A stretch of 64,000 nt of DNA from Pseudomonadota bacterium (GTDB lineage Bacteria > Myxococcota_A > Polyangia > Polyangiales > Polyangiaceae): NCBI GenBank assembly GCA_023398955.1, contig JAEWRL010000012.1:1-64000 (forward strand). The letters run 5' to 3'. This document shows, one piece after another, positions 62,533 to 64,000 of the stretch; within the stretch, counting starts at the first letter, position 1; each line of letters begins with the position of its first letter. The notes beneath the pieces were generated by a model. That model had not been told where the DNA came from, searched no databases, and worked only from the letters and a program-made list of their open reading frames with translations. Both the position numbers and the translations under genes were made by a program.

Positions 62533-63732
62533 TCAGAAGCACATGGCCGTGTGGGCGGCGACCAACCAGGACACCTTGTCGGGACGCGCGACATCCCTGC
62601 CGGCCAACCTGAAAGCGGGCCTGTGAAGGGGAGCGAGTGCGTCCGCGCGAATGCCAATCTCCGCAGCTTGAGCCAGCCGCCGCCGAGCGAGAACACCGCC
62701 AGTCGCCGCCACCCAGGTCAGCGTGTCGGTGGCCGGGGCGGATACCCCATAGCCCTGGCCTCGGAAGCGCCCCACCTCTCCCCCTCCGCAGGGGCCGATA
62801 CCGAGGCCCTGGAGCAGCCAGCAAAACCGCCCGCCCATGCTCCAAAGCCGAACCATGGCGCCAGTGCCCACTTCTGGGGCCGCATCCGTCGAGCCCGAGG
62901 CATAGGCGCCCAATACCTCTAGCCGCCACGGCGCGTACTCGAGGCCCGCCATGGCCAGAAGCGCCGGGGTGACGTCCGGCAGGACTCCTCCCGTGATCCC
63001 GGCACCGAAACCCATGTGGAGCGCCAGTGGCGGAGGTGGCGCGGCGCGATGCGGTGCGTATGGCAGCGGTGGAGTTCGGGGGACCGAGGGAGCGAACCTC
63101 GAGAGGGTCGGGCAGGGAGCAGAGATAACGGCGCGCGGCTGCGCATCGGGACACTCGCACTGGGACGCCACGACCTCGGAGGGAGCGTCCGAAACGGCAG
63201 GATTCAGCGCCATGGCGACGCTCAGAACCGCTGCTTGGGTCACTTCACTGCAGGTCGACCCTTCGATGCTGCGGCTGTGCACTTCGCTCCCGTCATCGAG
63301 GCGTAGTCGTGCCACGAAGCGGCCATTCTCCGAGGTGACAGTACCCTGGACGACGAGGAGCGTCGCTTTGAGCTCATCGAGGGGTCTGCCGACCAGGCGC
63401 TCCACCTCTCGAGCCACCATGCTGGCATCGGCGCACCCGTTGGGTGCCGACCATCGCAGCTCGAAATGGCGTACCACGATCGTACTCTCACCCGGCAAAG
63501 CATCCCACGTCGCGCCTTCCGGCTCCGTGTGATTCGAAGCAGGGGCACGCAGCGGCTTCGTGATCATTTCCCCTTCTGAGAGGGCCGGCCGCGGACTGCC
63601 GCGCGCAGACTCGGCCGTCGCCTGACCGGCGCCAAGCACGAGGATTGTCAGAAGCCACGGAGCGCCTCGAAGCGCTCCACGCAACGCAGGGCTGGATTGG
63701 AGGATACACCCGCCACCGTCCCCCCGGGCCAT
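62533..63732 (-). CDS. Secreted outer-membrane-like protein of the ECF operon
   Basis: A protein of about 399 residues from ATG 63732. A GTG at 63789 has a better ribosome site (GGGGAG six bases upstream) and gives 418 residues, so the start is uncertain. A signal peptide (APWLLTILVLGAGQATA) is clear. Residues 80-190 form a small alpha/beta domain (HFELRWSAPNGCADASMVAR, VTQAAVLSVAMALNP). A proline-rich linker precedes a likely beta-barrel (LHMGFGAGITGGVLPDVTPA to VAAHTAMCF). It is the first gene of the ECF operon and may act as sensor or target. The flank 63790-63896 holds nothing I recognise. Confidence 0.72.
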   Translation of the reverse strand: MARGDGGGCILQSSPALRGALRGAPWLLTILVLGAGQATAESARGSPRPALSEGEMITKPLRAPASNHTEPEGATWDALPGESTIVVRHFELRWSAPNGCADASMVAREVERLVGRPLDELKATLLVVQGTVTSENGRFVARLRLDDGSEVHSRSIEGSTCSEVTQAAVLSVAMALNPAVSDAPSEVVASQCECPDAQPRAVISAPCPTLSRFAPSVPRTPPLPYAPHRAAPPPPLALHMGFGAGITGGVLPDVTPALLAMAGLEYAPWRLEVLGAYASGSTDAAPEVGTGAMVRLWSMGGRFCWLLQGLGIGPCGGGEVGRFRGQGYGVSAPATDTLTWVAATGGVLARRRLAQAAEIGIRADALAPLHRPAFRLAGRDVARPDKVSWLVAAHTAMCF

Positions 63733-63896
63733 GCCGAACCACAGTGTTCGAAGGCCCGTCGTGGGGAACAGTGCGAGGTTCCAGCTCACGGGATGTCTCC
63801 CCAGACTATCAGCGCCGCGGCCGTGTCCGGCCCGATGCTAGCGGGTTCCCTCTCCCGACCTGGACCCTCGGCTCTCATGGCTCTCGCTAGTTCGTC

Positions 63897-64000
63897 ATGT
63901 GTGTGTTGCCAGAGCGCCGGCGCAACATAGAAGGCATCATTAAAATGGTCGCTAGTGCAGGCTGGATCGACGTCGATGCGACAGAGGGACGGTTTGCGCC
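63897..64000 (+). CDS. Possible start of a gene cut by the window edge
   Basis: ATG 63897 opens a frame that runs to the end of the window (RRRNIEGIIKMVASAGWIDV and on). An internal ATG at 63945 is preceded by an A-rich stretch. It is too short for a family call. The AT-rich bases before 63945 and the protein-like sequence are the only support. Confidence 0.25.
   Translation, partial: MCVLPERRRNIEGIIKMVASAGWIDVDATEGRFA

Overview
This window looks like a chromosomal stretch from a GC-rich Myxococcota (Deltaproteobacteria-type) bacterium. The reasons are family content rather than any ribosomal marker: a CdnL/CarD-type RNA polymerase-binding protein, an AgmX/PglI-type lipoprotein, a DUF4388-plus-DnaJ-plus-TPR protein, several PilZ proteins, HEAT and TPR lipoproteins, an ECF sigma factor with a TPR-bearing anti-sigma-like partner, lysine/alanine-rich histone H1-like proteins, and frequent GTG/TTG starts. 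I saw no rRNA, tRNA, CRISPR array, prophage or complete insertion sequence. The window mixes housekeeping genes with lineage-specific envelope genes.

Layout. 1-207: the end of a KAPAK-repeat H1-like tail broken by an in-frame TAG. 366-9931: DinG-type helicase, PilZ protein, a PpiD-like chaperone followed by an M16 protease, a surface protein, an XRE regulator, then a three-gene unit of unknown function centred on a protein with 19 cysteines. 10330-14327: Tol-Pal envelope system in the order pal-tolQ-tolR-tolA-tolB. 14374-20461: second PilZ protein, a TPR-like membrane-anchored protein, mfd, and convergent aroC. 21146-25597: a very long PDZ/carboxypeptidase-regulatory-repeat protein divergent from a VWA lipoprotein. 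25733-32705: chorismate mutase, then a minus-strand run with a DHH-like protein, HEAT-repeat protein, SDR reductase, membrane protein and MA-type peptidase. 32877-34869: three translationally coupled genes, a small unknown, an orphan type III secretion/flagellar stator (SctL/FliH) homologue and a site-2 protease. 34945-40514: coaD, a TPR/retropepsin-like lipoprotein with a lost catalytic motif, an AgmX/PglI lipoprotein, and an RND/MMPL exporter gene with a frameshift. 41176-43831: histone H1-like gene with a good sigma70-type promoter, an OmpA lipoprotein, and cdnL. 43965-51083: lipoprotein, trpS, orphan beta-class DNA methyltransferase, SurA-like isomerase, rnc, a zinc-ribbon membrane protein, a decayed transposase end, and trmL. 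51085-63732: DUF4388-DnaJ protein divergent from an NtrC-type response regulator, a TPR/MA-peptidase lipoprotein, SAM hydrolase, amrS, rph, and an ECF sigma/anti-sigma/outer-membrane-protein operon.

How the genes fit together. Much of the window serves the cell envelope: Tol-Pal, two SurA/PpiD-type isomerases, M16, M50 and two MA-clan peptidases, OmpA and AgmX lipoproteins, the RND exporter and the ECF unit. A second theme is nucleic-acid handling: DinG, Mfd, methyltransferase, RNase III, RNase PH, TrmL, TrpS, CdnL and H1-like proteins. The least explained loci are the SctL-site-2-protease operon, the cysteine-rich trio and the DHH-like protein whose motifs appear in an unusual order.
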